The notes beneath the pieces were generated by a model. It made no database searches. It was given only the letters and a program-made list of their open reading frames with translations, and was not told the origin of the DNA. A DNA stretch of 64,000 nt, from contig CAMTDV010000013.1 of assembly GCA_947069175.1 (NCBI GenBank), forward strand, positions 25,857,857-25,921,856, in the 5' to 3' direction. Positions 47,401 to 59,485 of this stretch are shown here, piece after piece. Position 1 is the first letter of the stretch; every line of letters starts with the position of its first letter. Origin of the DNA: Scalesia atractyloides (Eukaryota; Streptophyta; Magnoliopsida; Asterales; Asteraceae). Both the position numbers and the translations under genes were made by a program.

Positions 47401-47764
47401 ATCTTAACTTTTGTAGTAAGAATCAATAAAATTTAAACTCTACAACCAAATGGTGTTCATTTTTAGAAACCAAACAAAACCCATAAACCATTTTGAGTCC
47501 AAATAGTCATCGAACTGTATAGCAATTAGTGTGTATCTCATCACTCACCATAATTGTGAAATCAAAGCCCATCTCCTCTAATATTTTTCTACGAGCCATT
47601 GAAGAAGAACCCAGTATTATCTTGGCATCTTTCAGCTTAATATTAACAACAGAATCAACATAAAATTCAGTATAGGTATTAAACTATTAAATATTAATCA
47701 TCACTTTATTTTTTACAAATAAGGGGTTAAGAGAGTATCAGACCTGAAATTTAGGGTTCGCCAT
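44496..47764 (-). CDS. Maf-like nucleoside triphosphate pyrophosphatase
   Basis: Maf/HAM1-fold enzymes split non-canonical or excess NTPs to the monophosphate and pyrophosphate, cleaning the nucleotide pool. Nine exons on the - strand: 47744-47764, 47549-47635, 46698-46772, 46363-46446, 46087-46156, 45900-45991, 45384-45425, 44697-44777 and 44496-44594. All join in phase to 216 codons plus TAA, near the usual 200-210. Seen: the Maf signature GSSSMARRKIL (16-26), the acidic DIDE segment after FTIM, ITADT then VVVYEG with the catalytic Asp at 88, REKPSSKEEA, GYSGGGAVVVGSVVVTNLS, then AGGLMLEHPL and GTPDGVMGL. It closely resembles the plant Maf-like protein At5g42770. No organelle-targeting peptide is evident, so it is probably cytosolic. 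The third intron (46447-46697) and the second (46773-47548) are the long ones; the second holds a MITE. The first donor reads GTCTGA, a weak but GT site. Confidence 0.93.
46847..47372. mobile_element. hAT-type MITE in Maf intron 2
   Basis: This is the third member of the family seen in DDM1: the ends are TAGGCTTGTAAACGAATCG and CATTTTGCAGCCCTA, with flanks CTTGGTTG and CTTGGGTG, an 8-bp target duplication with one mismatch. Its left end has drifted (TAGGCTTGTA instead of TAGGGCTGCA), so it is older than the DDM1 copies. Confidence 0.8.
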
Positions 47765-48545
47765 TGAAGTTTCTGTTTCTTCCTCACAATCGAATCGAAT
47801 CGAATGAATGAAGGATAAAATGTAACGAGTGGACCCAACTGGCGGCAAAACTTGCTTATCTTTCTCCTTTGTTTGTATGACTAGTGGGTACATGTATAAT
47901 ACATAAAATAATGTTTAAAAGAGTATTTATCTATGCAATATATCTGTGATAAACCGAACCGATACAGATCGTACTTTGGTCTTTGTATCGGTGTTATTGA
48001 AACTGAGATCTATTTTTATGGTTTCGATCGATGTAAAATACGTGTTGGTATCCTTTTAAACATATCACTACTTTATTTTTGTGTTTCTCTTTTCATTACT
48101 ATAATGAGTGTCAGTATCATAATAACCTAAATTGACGTGAACCAAATTCCCATGACGTAGCATTTGGAATACCACTAGTTTATATTATTGTTGATGATGA
48201 ACGCCAACATGATAAAAACAATCTTCGATCACTTGTGAACTCACCACCACTACCAAAGTATGATCAGTTAGTGAAAAATGTAGACCAAATTGAGAAGCGT
48301 TCTCATTAACTCGATCCACCCAACGATCCCACTTGACTACAACTTCAGTGTTCTCATTAAGCGATCCACCCATCGATCCCACTTGAGTCACTTGACTACA
48401 ACTTCACTTGAGATGGGCGTTAAAGGTGTTATTAGGTCATCAAGTTAAGAATTGGCGAACATATGATTTTAAACATGAAACTCTTAGATGGACGACTTTG
48501 GATTAATTTGACTAATTATGCATTACAAATGATAAGATGATTATA
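47765..48545. other. Maf promoter side and intergenic DNA
   Basis: The first 100 bases right of the Maf ATG are pyrimidine-rich on the coding strand (5' UTR-like). From 48185 to 48415 lies a short direct repeat (CGATCCACCCA.CGATCCCACTTGA, twice). No gene is supported. Confidence 0.35.
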
Positions 48546-48547
48546 TA

Positions 48548-48757
48548 GAGTGGCATTTTAGGGGTGGGATAAGGCTTAAGAACATTAGGTCCTGGGTTCG
48601 ATTCCACAAGGGGGTTTTCCAGATTTATTGGGTTTTCTCCTATTGGTGTATAGGCATTATAACCTAGTGGAGATGGATATGATCAGATGGTTTCGCTAGT
48701 GGCACGATGATACTCCAGTTGATCCGTCAGTAATCCAAATTTACCGTTAAAAAAATT
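48548..48757 (+). mobile_element. tRNA-derived SINE
   Basis: The head has a B-box (GGGTTCGATTCC, about 48595) preceded by a degenerate A-box region (GGGATAAGGCTTAAG, about 48565). The body is about 130 bp (GGGTTTTCTCCTATTGG, CGCTAGTGGCACG) and the end is ACCGTTAAAAAAATTAA. Size, boxes and A-tail fit a plant SINE. Confidence 0.6.
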
Positions 48758-48759
48758 AA

Positions 48760-49775
48760 TTAAATCAAGATGTAGTAGTAAGTTGAGAATTTGCTATAGT
48801 CACGATTTTGGTAGTATGTCAGTGTTTCCTCAAATGGGGTATGCATCAAAATCCCATTCCATTTATGTTAATTACACAATTTGCATCCATATGACTAGTT
48901 TATTAACTTATAAGTAGCCTACTTGGATGGAGGGTCGTATATCTAAGTGTTTTCCATGATAAGAAAAAATACATAATCAAGTCAATGATTAGCTTGAAGC
49001 CCAGATCAACTCTAATCAAGATAGAAACTGCAAATAATCACACATACCCAAATATGTAATAAAACATTAAGAAAACTAAGTGTCATGCTTGTTACACACA
49101 AACACCAACTTATCTTAAAGTTTTTATAATGAGACAAGTTTAGGGGCGTGAGATCGAAGATGAGTTAGTTTTATAATTTTTCTCGGGTATGATATCAGAT
49201 GATATCCAGCCTGATTACCCGAAATATACATGCTCATTCACTAATATTTTTGTTTTTATATTAACAATTTCCTTGGGTAAAAAATTAAATAGTGTGAAAT
49301 GTATTTGAGAATATCATACACGTAATTTTTAACACATAACTGAAATGTATTTGAGAATATTAAATACGTAATTTATAAAATATGATAGGAATATTTGATA
49401 CCCGACAAGTAATTGTCTAACATATACCAAATGGGTATTATGCCAAGTATGAGATACAATTTTATAACCGGGTATGTGCTGAAATTATCAATACACGTTT
49501 CATTGCCATTCCTAAGATAGGCGCCATGGACTCCCACAGTCGCCAAGGATGGAGATTCCCTCATCGTTGTAATTAAAAACTTTTTCACCACTCCCACGTT
49601 CATTAAGTCTTGTTACAAGTTCTCTACCAAACCTCACCATTGAGTCAGACAAATGATCAAAATCATAAAACACAAAAAACATCTTTGTATTAAAACATTC
49701 TTCAATAAACCTCTCTAAATATTTTGTTCCTTACGATTGTATAAATGTGATCCAATAAAAAATGACATATGCAAA
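48760..49775. other. Intergenic DNA without a recognised gene
   Basis: AT-rich. A short direct repeat GAAATGTATTTGAGAATAT occurs at about 49296 and 49342. No ORF is supported. Confidence 0.4.
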
Positions 49776-50250
49776 CATAATATCTTAAAGTAATGCCTAC
49801 CATGAACAAATTTTTCGTCTTTTCTTTACATCTTTTATGTGATATTGCACTTCTTTTACCTTGTTTTTCTTCATATATCCTTCATATTTATATCCGTATC
49901 TTTGAAAACCACGCGCGGGGGAGGGGGGGGGGGTCGAAAAAGTATACATAATATCTTAAAGTAATGCCTACCATGAACAGATTTTTCGTCTTTGTCTTTA
50001 CATCTTTTATGTGATATTGCACTTATTTTACCTTGTTTTTCTTCATATATCCTTCATATTTATATTCGTATCTTTGAAAACCACGCGGGGGGGGGGGGGG
50101 GGGGGGTCGAAAAAGTATATACTCAAAAAATTCTATTAAACGGGGGGTCGAAAACATATATACCCAAAAATTTCTATACGAAAACTTTTCAAAAAGTTTG
50201 AGGGGTCGGCCGTCCCCTCCCGCCTCCACTATGTTGCACCCCTGGTCATG
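49776..50250. repeat. Two-copy 171-bp tandem repeat with G-homopolymers
   Basis: A unit starting CATAATATCTTAAAGTAATG occurs at 49776 and 49947, nearly identical, each ending in a long G run (49919-49933; 50086-50106) and GGTCGAAAAAGTATA. A further GGGGTCGAAAACATATATAC follows, then CCCCTCCCGCCTCCACTATG, which resembles the end of a transposon family. The G runs are strand-biased and could form G-quadruplexes. Confidence 0.75.
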
Positions 50251-51409
50251 AGAACCTTACATGGTAAATCTATATGTATTGGGGGTTGTTAGTCGAAACA
50301 TTTATACTATAGTTGGTTTTGTGATGATCATTTTTGTCGGTATAGATACAAGAGTCTATAACAACTTTTTCATGTAGATTTACATATTGTGGTGTTGTTT
50401 TTTCATATAAATGAAAGTTATAAAATTCTAATTTAAATAGTAGACATGATTTAACAAGTCATATATGCACGTTATAAAAAAAAAAAAAAGAAAGAATAAA
50501 AGAAAAAGAAAAAAAATAAGATCCCCGTAGAGGAGACAATAAGAAGTAGGAGTTGTCTTGAATCAAGATCTTTAACTTTTCACAAAGTACACAAGACTCT
50601 TGTTTGGGGTTTCTCTCCCATAAAACCCCATATTGCACTTTTCTATCTCTCTCTTGTCTTCTTCATCAAACTCCCTTTTTCTTTAAACTCATTTTGCTAC
50701 ACTTCTTTAACATCATATTGGGCCCTCAACCCACCTCTCACTCTCTCATTATTTCTAGAGAGAGAAATAAGCACAAAAAAAAAACATGTATTCATTAATT
50801 CATGTTGTTATTTCTCCTTTTGAGAATCATGTTTTTTAGCACTTCAAAATTCTCATCCATACGAGGATGCTTCTCTCAACATTCACATTCGAAGATCTTT
50901 GTAGTTACCCAAACATTTACTTTGGTTATTATCAGTGACATATTTGATTAGGTTGGATTACATGTAAAAGGGGAGAAAAGTAAGTGATGTTAATTAAAAG
51001 AAAAGATGATTTAAAACGAGTCATGAGCTAGGCGGATTAGGTTGAGGGTACCAGTGTAACATGACTCGGATTAAACCTTTTCTGATGTGTTAATGCATAA
51101 GTTCAAACGCAAGAAAAAAAAAGTAATTAATCCCAAAAGAAAGCGAAATGGCAAGATTAATTTTAAGAATGTTTTAAACTTTTAGTATAAGTTAACTAAT
51201 AACATTGTTTTTGTAATTCCCTTTAAGATTGTTTTAGACCTTTAGTATACGTTAACGAATAACATTGTTTTTGTAATTCCCTTTTTGTGTATATTTTAAT
51301 CTTAAAGTGTACATTATATTGGAATTTTTATCAAATCCGATGTTCGACCCGGTAATAAAAATCGACTAAAATCACGTTAACCATAGTAAAAAGGAGTTAT
51401 AGACCTTGA
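50250..51409. other. Intergenic DNA flanking the gypsy insertion
   Basis: No gene is supported. Pyrimidine-rich, 5' UTR-like sequence at 50620-50790 has no ORF after it. A 60-bp direct repeat around TAACAATAACATTGTTTTTG-like words lies at 51170-51290. Confidence 0.35.
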
Positions 51410-53647
51410 TGTCACATCCCAACCGATGGCGGAAACATCGGGATGAGACGAACAAATTGCTCAAAACTTCATAACGCTATGTGACAATATAGATTAAATT
51501 CAAATTTCATTCAAGACTAAGTTGTCATACAAAAATTCCAAATAATAGTCAACAATTGTTTCAAAACGATATAACATCAAAATAGATAAATTAATCTAGG
51601 TGTGTATCTAAGTCCACCTAAATCTTGTTTCATCTTGTAACATCACCTCATCAATCAACTGCAGCATGTATTAAAATATATCAACAAAAAGTTGGCGAGC
51701 ATACAAGTTTTGTTACGTAACATAATATAGAATAAATTTGTTTAAAGTCTCATATCCAACATGAACCATAATATGCAAGTTTACTAGCATGCCGAAACGG
51801 TGTACTATATGTTCAAACCCAAGAATCCAACGCGTTAAAATAGCCTATCCCAATAGAGTAGCGGGAGGTTAACATGTTTAACTTAACAATACCCCAAGTT
51901 TCGTGGGCGGTGCGTTAATCCTGTAGCGCTATAATTGTTAAGGTAGGCTAGCAAAGTTAATGAAGCATATATCGACACAAATAGTTTACATTAGCATAAC
52001 AAGTCTAAAAAGCATCACATAGTCTCATGTTAAGCATGGATAGAGATTAAAATAGTTTAAGTGTCGTGCGATTTTGTATAAAGTATATGTTGCATCCAAA
52101 GTGTAAAAAGGAAAAAGGGATCGAGTATGCTCACGGTTTTGCAAGCTTTCCCACTTGAAATCCCGCGAACGTTGTTGGTTGATGGATTAGATTCGAGCAC
52201 CTTGTCCTTCTACACGAAGAAACATAGGCATGTGAGTATTGGGAATTAGCGGAAGGTTATGGATTCGGAATTAAAATAACGTGAAATTAGTATTATGAAA
52301 GTAATCATCTTGTACTCATAACACTTGTTCTTGACACTATAGAACCTCAAGGGTTTGGTATGTTTTTATGGATTCAAAGATCCATTAGAATCGTAACAAG
52401 TGTATGGTCTTTAGATGATGTAACCTACTATTTTGACAACTGACCACTTGTTCATCATCAAGAGTTCGGTTACTTTGATAATATATAAGTATTATATAGT
52501 GTACATTAAGTCATATAGGTCAAGCATGAGGTATGAAGTTGAACCATCCATTTAGGAACCTCTTTGTAGTTTACATAAGTCAAGTAGGAGGTGGAAGAAT
52601 TTACCATCCACTTAAGACCTCTTTGGATTCACCACTATACATGTGTCTTAGACACAAGGAGGGTCATGAACTTACAAGTAAGGAAAGAAATGAGATAACT
52701 AAGCTATGAAAATCATCAAGTAGTGTGTGGATTCAATGATGGATAGCCCAAGCTAGTCCAAATATCACACATTCATCAAGCTTATCTTGAACACTACTTG
52801 TGGGTGTAAACCCTAGTCGAAAACATAAAGTTTGTGATGTTTTAACCTCTAATTTGACATGTCTCAACCTTGTTTTTAAGCCTAACCAACCACATATAGT
52901 GTTGTAAGCATTAGGACATAGGTTTGAGATGAGTTGAACTCAAGTTAAACAAGTTTTATAAAAGTTTGAAGAATATAAATCAAAACAGTCCACTTTGGAG
53001 CCTTTTTCATGACATTCCAGGGCCTAATTTTCATGGAAAACCATTGGAGATGTGCAAAGGTCAAACCAAGCAAGTGGGAAAAAGAATGGAGTGTTTTCGT
53101 TGAGAAACGAGTGAGTTACACTCACTTTCGTGAAGAAGAGTAATTCTGCCCGAATTTGCAACTTTTAGCTTGATTATGGAGGATTAGAGAGTGTTTTGAT
53201 GATTAGAAAAGTGTAAAAAGGCTTGGAGAATGATGGGTTTTTATAGGGAAGGATTAGGGTTGGGTTTGGTGGAGTATTAAATGTTAAAACATGCTTAAAA
53301 CTCAAAACAAACACAAAAAACCCGCCTAAATTTGCTGCTGGAGGGGCTGGTCGCGCTTCTGCTGGTCGCTGGGAAGGAGAGCTTAAATGCTTTAAGTTCC
53401 CGGGTTTAAGCAGATATGGTGCTTTGGCGGAGTGGCTAATGTGTTGTTTATTGAACCGGGTGACCGGGGTTTGAGTCCCGCGGTCACCGGTTTTGTGTAT
53501 TTTTTTTATTATTATTAAAACCCATACTACTTATAGATATGTACACAAATGGTCCCTGTAAGTTCTAAAATTAGTAAAATACCAATTAAACCCTTAACTT
53601 TATTATGTTTATAACATGCCACCATTAAACTACCTAATCTACTAGAT

Positions 53648-53727
<80 letters not shown>

Positions 53728-54011
53728 ATTAACTTTTTAATTTAATTTTTTTAAGGTTTTTAATTAATTAACGAACTAGTAATCATATACGTAACAAGTT
53801 TAATGAAATTAGTTTAATGAGTATCAAGTTTCATTGCGTAATAACAAATTGAGAATTTTGGATAATATGATGCTCCAACATGATTAAAATAGTTTCGTTC
53901 TCATTATGATCAATAGTCTCAATTACAAATAAAAAAAAAACGAAAGTCGATTACGAAGAGAGTACAAGGGACGCTTTCTAATTATGGAAATACGAAAAAC
54001 CGGGCGTTACA
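51410..54011 (-). repeat. Left (3') LTR of the gypsy element
   Basis: 2602 bp, read on the + strand from TGTCACATCCC to GGGCGTTACA. It has a TATA-like TATAAAA on the - strand (53238-53245), a tRNA-like module (53418-53489) and a long TA repeat (about 53651-53722) that is much shorter in the other LTR. Confidence 0.93.
53418..53489 (+). other. tRNA-like module in the left gypsy LTR
   Basis: It has A-box TGGCGGAGTGG (53425-53435), B-box GGTTTGAGTCC (53468-53478), a partly pairing acceptor stem (GGTGCTT with GGTCACC) and a T4 run at 53491-53494, where Pol III would stop. It is 72 bases long, and anticodon-arm pairing is poor. Its strand is opposite to the element's own transcript, and it lies upstream of the LTR TATA box. 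Confidence 0.6.
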
Positions 54012-54045
54012 GTCTCTCATCCTTTAGGAAATTTCGTCCCGAAAT

Positions 54046-57000
54046 TTAGGAAGAAGTAACGAAAAGATGCGGATACTTGGTCTTCATATCACTCTCGAGT
54101 TCCCAAGTAAATTCAGCGCCACGCTTTCCTTCCCATCGAACCTTTACGATAGGAATTCGACTGCGCCTTAGTTTCTTGATATCTCGGTCCATGATTTCGA
54201 CAGGTTTTCCACAAAATGCAAGGTGTCGTTGATTTGGAGATCTTCATGAGGAACTTGGAGTGCTTCATCAGTGAGACACTTCTTGAGATTCGAAACGTGG
54301 AACGTTGGATGAACTTGCTGAGTTCTTGAGGTAAATCGAGTCGGTATGCCACCTTACCAATCCTCTCGAGTATCTTGAAAGGACCAACATAGCGAGGGGC
54401 CAGTTTTCCCTTTTTACCAAAACAAACTATTCCCTTCCAAGGAGATACCTTGAGGAGTACATGATCACCAACGTTAAACTCCATGGTTTACGTCTCTTGT
54501 CAGCATAGCTCTTTTGTCGACTTCGAGCCTTGAGTAGATTACCACGGATTTGAAGAATCTTATCCGTCGTTTCTTGTATGATCTCAGGGCCAGTAATTTG
54601 TTTGTCACCAATCTCATGCCAGCTAAGAGGAGATCCACATTTGCGACCATACAATGCCTCGAAAGGAGCCATTTGAATACTGGAGTGGTAGCTATTGTTG
54701 TACGAGAATTCGATCAAAGGTAAATGTACATCCAACCACCACCAAAGTCGATGACACAAGAACGGAGCATGTCCTCTAGGGTTTGGATAGTACGTTCAGT
54801 CTGTCCATCCCTTTGAGGGTGGAAGGCCGTACTGAGATTCAAATGGGTACCCATAGCGGACTGGAAAGTTTGCAAAGACGGGAAGTGAAGCGACCATCAC
54901 GGTCAGAGATAATGTCAATGGGTATACCATGACGACATATGATTTCATTAGTGTAGATTTGAGTAAGTTTCTCAACTTTGAAGTCTTCGCGAATAGCAAG
55001 GAAATGCGCAGATTTGGTGAGACGGTCGATGATTACCCAAATGCTATCATGACCAGAAGGTGTTCGAGGAAGTTTGGTTATGAAATCCATAGCAATGCTA
55101 TCCCACTTCCAAACAGGGATTTCGGGCTGATTGAGCAAACCAGACGGACGCTGGTTTTCAGCTTCGATTTTCGAACAAGTGAGGCATTTCGAAACGTAGA
55201 TGGCAATGTCCTTTTTCATGCCAGGCCACCAATAGGATGTACAAAGATCATGGTACATCTTATCAGCACCAGGATGAATCGAGTACTTGGATTTGTGTGC
55301 CTCGGTCATAATGAGTTCACGAGATTGTCGCGATTTGGCACCCAAATACGATCAAGATAGTATTGAAGTCCGTTTGATTTCGTCACGAGTTGATCCATAG
55401 GAGCACCTCGTACTTCGTCAATTAGACTTCCTTCATTTGCTGATGAGTATTAGAGCTTCACGAATACAAGTGTGGAGATCGCTTGAGACTTGAAAACAAC
55501 GAATGCTACTAAAATGATCCCTACGACTAAGAACATCGGCCACGACATTTGCTTTACCAGGATGATAGCGAATCTCGCAGTCGTAGTCGTTAAGCAATTC
55601 CACCTAATGTCGCTGACGCATGTTTAGTTCCTTTTGGTCAAAGATGTGTTGTAGGCTCTTATGGTTAGTGAAAACCACACACTTTGTACCATATAGGTAG
55701 TGTCGCCAAATCTTTAACGCAAAAACAACTGCGGCAAGCTCGAGGTCGTGGGTAGTATAGTTTTTCTCATGTATTTTGAGTTGACGAGAAGCATAGGCAA
55801 TGACTTTGTCTCGTTGCATGAGCACGCAACCAAGACCACGATTTGAGGCATTGCAATATACCACGAAATCATCATTCCCATCAGGAAGAGCAAGAATAGG
55901 AGCGTTACAAAGCAAGTTCTTGAGAGTTTGAAAAAGATTCCTCTTGTCAGGACCCCAAGCAAAAGGTTTCTCTTTTTGAGTCAACGAGGTGAGAGGAACA
56001 ACGATTTTTGAAAAGTTCGAGATGAATCGACGGTAATAACCTGCCAATCCTAAGAAAGAACGGATTTCAGAAGGAGTTTTAGGCGCGGCCCAATTCTTCA
56101 CTGCTTCGATTTTGGAAGGGTCAACATGGATTCCTTTTTCACTAACAACGTGTCCAAGGAATTGGACTTCTTTGATCCAGAATTCGCATTTGGAAAACTT
56201 CGCGTATAGACGATTACTACGCAAAAGTTCGAGTATGAGGCGTAAATGACGTTCATGGTCAGCCTGCGTCTTTGAATAAATAAGAATGTCGTCGATGAAA
56301 ACGATTGCAAAGCGATCCAAATATGGTTTACAAACACGATTCATAAGATCCATGAACACGGCTGGTGCGTTGGTCAAGCCAAAAGGCATAACTTCGAACT
56401 CATAATGTCCATAGCGAGTGCGAAATGCGGTTTTGGGAATGTCCTCTTTAAGAACACGAAGTTGGTGATAACCAGATCGAAGATCGATTTTGGAGAAGCA
56501 AGTTGGGGCTTGAAGTTGGTCAAATAGATCATCGATACGCGGAGAGGGTAACGATTCTTGATGTGAGTTTGTTAAGCTCTCGATAGTCGATGCACATGCG
56601 AAACGAGCCATCCTTTTTCTTGACGAAGAGTACAGGAGCACCCCAAGGTGAGGTACTTGGTTGTATGAAACCCTTATCGAGGAGTTCTTGGAGTTGAGTA
56701 GATAACTCTTGCATCTTAGAAAGTGCAAGACGATAAGGAGCTTTGGCAACATGAGTCGAACCAGGTACGAGATCAATACGAAAATCAACGGATCGAGGTG
56801 GAGGAGGACCAGGTAAATCTTCAGGAAAGACGTCAGGGAAGTCGCGCACTACTGGAACATCACTTACGCTTTTTCCCTTGCCTTTTTCTTCCACAACGTG
56901 GGCTAAAAAGGCAAAGTACTGTTTACGTAAGTACCTATTCGCTTGTGTGCAGGACATCAATTTTAGTCCTTTTGAAGGTCGGTCTCCATAGACGCGTAAG

Positions 57001-58494
57001 GTGTCACCAGAAGGAAGAGGTAAACGAACGCATTTCTCGTGGCAAGCAATTTCAGCATGGTTCTTGCGAAGCCAATCCATGCCTACTATGATGTCGAAAC
57101 TACCCAGTTGCATGGGTATAAGGTCGATAGGGAAGGTGTGCTCGTTAAGAGTGAGAAGACAGTCACGAAGAACGGAATCGACTAAGATAGACTTGCCATT
57201 GGCAACTTCAACGGAAAACGACTTAGGCAGTTTAGAGGTGTATAATTTAGCAAAGGTTCAAATTCAACAGACACAAAGCTTTTGTCCTCACCAGTATAAA
57301 GCATTGAAGCGTAAAGGTTATTGACGAGAAACGTACCATTAACGACTTCATTGTCATTGCGCGCTTGGTTTGCATTGAGGTTGAAAGCTCGTCCTCTAGC
57401 AGCTTGTTGTTCCTGATTCAATTGAGGGCATTGAGGACGAAGGTGATTTGTGTCACCGCATTTGTAGCAGGCTCTAGCTGGTTTGCGTTTTGAGCTTGTT
57501 GGGCTTGAGGCGTAGGATTGTTCTTACAATAGGCGGTGTTATGGCCAAAACGGTTGCAAATGGTACAATGGCGACAATTGACGTTGGCAGGCTGATGATA
57601 GTTGCAGGTAGTACACTTTGGGTGAATCCCAATGTATGGCTTTCGATCGCTTGCAGGTGTAGCAGGGTTTGGGTTAACAGCTGGTACAACCGCGTTACAA
57701 CTAGGGTTCGATTGCTTTCGCTTCTTCCCCTTGTTGCCACTTGATTGTTGGGTAAGTTGATGGGCTTGTTTGGAGGAAACTGGGGTTGAAGTTTGCTTAT
57801 CGCGAATGCGATTGTTGTTTAGGGAAGCGGCGAGGCAATAAACGGCTTCGATATTATCTAGTTTGGCTGCCTCGATGGTATCTCGCATAGCAGGAGCTAA
57901 TCTATGGAGGTACTTGCGGATTTTGCGATCGAGGGTCGAAACAAGGTAAGGAACAATAAAAATGAGTTGCTTGAAATGGGTGGTGTTGGTTATCGTCGCC
58001 AATTTGTTTTAGAGTCCAAAATTCATCTTCTAGCTTTTGTTGCTCGTGCGCGGGACATATTTCTTCCATCATGAGTGTCTTAACTTCCTCCCAAGGTAAA
58101 GCGTAAGCTTCTTCGTTGGAACGAAGATTCCTTTCGTTTGTCCACATTCAAGAGCTCGGGCTTGGAATACCCCTGTCGCACTACGCGTTTAGAGCTCTTC
58201 GGGACATTTTGATGAACGTGACCTCTATGCTGTCGAACCACTCGAGCATAGCAGTCACCCCATCGTTGCCATGAATGGCTTAGGGTTGCAAGATGAAAAG
58301 TGCTTGTAATTAAAGTTCACAGTTTTGGGTTGAGCCGCTTTCGATTCCACAGAACCATTGGGGGTGTTCGAAGCTTGAATTTCGGTGACGATCTTTGGGA
58401 CAATACGAGCGATTTGATTGGCCATGAAAGCCATCATCTTCTTTTTGGAGTTGGTCTTCGACTTCTTAATCGAGTTGGAGAGATGAGAAGACAT
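54046..58494 (-). pseudogene. Broken gag-pol polyprotein of the gypsy element
   Basis: From right to left on the - strand: gag start MSSHLSNSIKKSK (58494); gag with zinc knuckle CTICNRFGHNTAYC (about 57560); protease region GTFLVNNLYASMLYTGEDKS (about 57290-57350), where the catalytic Asp-Ser/Thr-Gly-Ala reads YTGED; RT with the SPWGAPVLFVKKKDGSFRMC block and catalytic FIDDILIYSK (about 56290); RNase H with YCNAS and FTNHKS, where the family has YCDAS and FTDHKS; integrase with zinc-binding CLTC, MDFI and SDRDGRF; then PWKGIV, APRYVGPF, and a chromodomain ending WELESD.MKTKYPHLF and a stop at 54046-54048. At least seven frame changes or stops interrupt it. It cannot make active protease, RNase H or a full polyprotein; any movement would need proteins from another copy. 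Confidence 0.92.
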
Positions 58495-58499
58495 CTAAG

Positions 58500-59470
58500 A
58501 TTCAAAAGAACGAATAGGTGAGACTTGATCATAATGATTGTTTAAGAAAAATTGTTTCCATGAATGCATCACATAGCATATAGTTTCACATAGTGTATAA
58601 ATGTTCAATTTGACTCACATAGCATAATCATGAATTCCACATAGCATAACATGTATAATGAAAGCATTGTAAATTTAGTTTGTTCACGAGAGATTATTAT
58701 TGTTTTTGATTGCGATAGACTGCGAATCGTGTAAAAAGTTTGATATGAACGAAGTATCAAGTTTAAAATCACATATAAATTGAGATGACATAAAAGAAAG
58801 GCTCAACAAAATATTGGATTGTTTCGGGTAGAGAAACGTCGACTATTCCAAAGTGGGTCGAAGGTCCTTTCAAATTAGAGAAACGTGCTTTGGCCTATAG
58901 GTAAGATACTCTCGTCGAGAAGCGATTAACGGTATCTTACCTTTCCAGTTACTACACGTCTTAATTGATCGAAACAATCGAGACTTTGGCGAGATTGAAA
59001 ATCGAGGAATGGGACTTAATCGACAAGGTGCGGGTTTCACCCCTAACTTGACGATTTCGTACCCTAATGTGGTTGTTTCTTACTAAACGAGGAGCGAATT
59101 CCGACTCGTTAGTAACGTCCACTAGAGTATGAAATGGAAGTTTTCCATCAAGATGCGGATATCACTCCTAGCTTGATGTCGTAACTTCGTGCAAAATTGA
59201 ATACACGAATGAGGGACTTCACCAAAAATTGTGGGCCATTGGGCCTATCTTGGTGCAAATGTCTCGTTGGTAAAATATGAGTGTTTTCAAAGCTTCAAGT
59301 GTATTTGTGTTGGCCTTAGGAAAGGCATATAAGTTTAATAGACCAAGAAGGAGAAAAAGAAGCAAATAAGGTAGAATCAATGAAGTTTTAAACAACAAAT
59401 AAGAATCAAGTTCCTAAAACTATAGACTAGGGCAAAGCATTCCTACTTTTCCTAATTCCGTATAGTTATG
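58500..59470 (-). other. Leader between 5' LTR and gag
   Basis: This is untranslated leader of the gypsy element on the - strand between the primer site and gag. It contains inverted-repeat-like words such as GTAAGATA with TATCTTAC (about 58900-58940), which could fold. No ORF is seen. Confidence 0.5.
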
Positions 59471-59484
59471 GCTCTGATACCAAT
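59471..59484 (-). promoter_or_regulatory. Primer binding site, tRNA-Met type
   Basis: On the - strand TGGTATCAGAGCC follows the 5' LTR end by two bases. It is complementary to the 3' end of initiator tRNA-Met, the usual plant retrotransposon primer. This fixes the right LTR as the 5' LTR. Confidence 0.9.
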
Positions 59485-59485
59485 C

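Noticed and set aside
54929..55360. + strand ORF of 143 codons in the gypsy element
   Set aside because: It is antisense to the integrase frame and has no recognisable domain.
56723..57324. + strand ORFs over the protease/RT region
   Set aside because: They lie antisense to the clear gypsy polyprotein and have no domains of their own.
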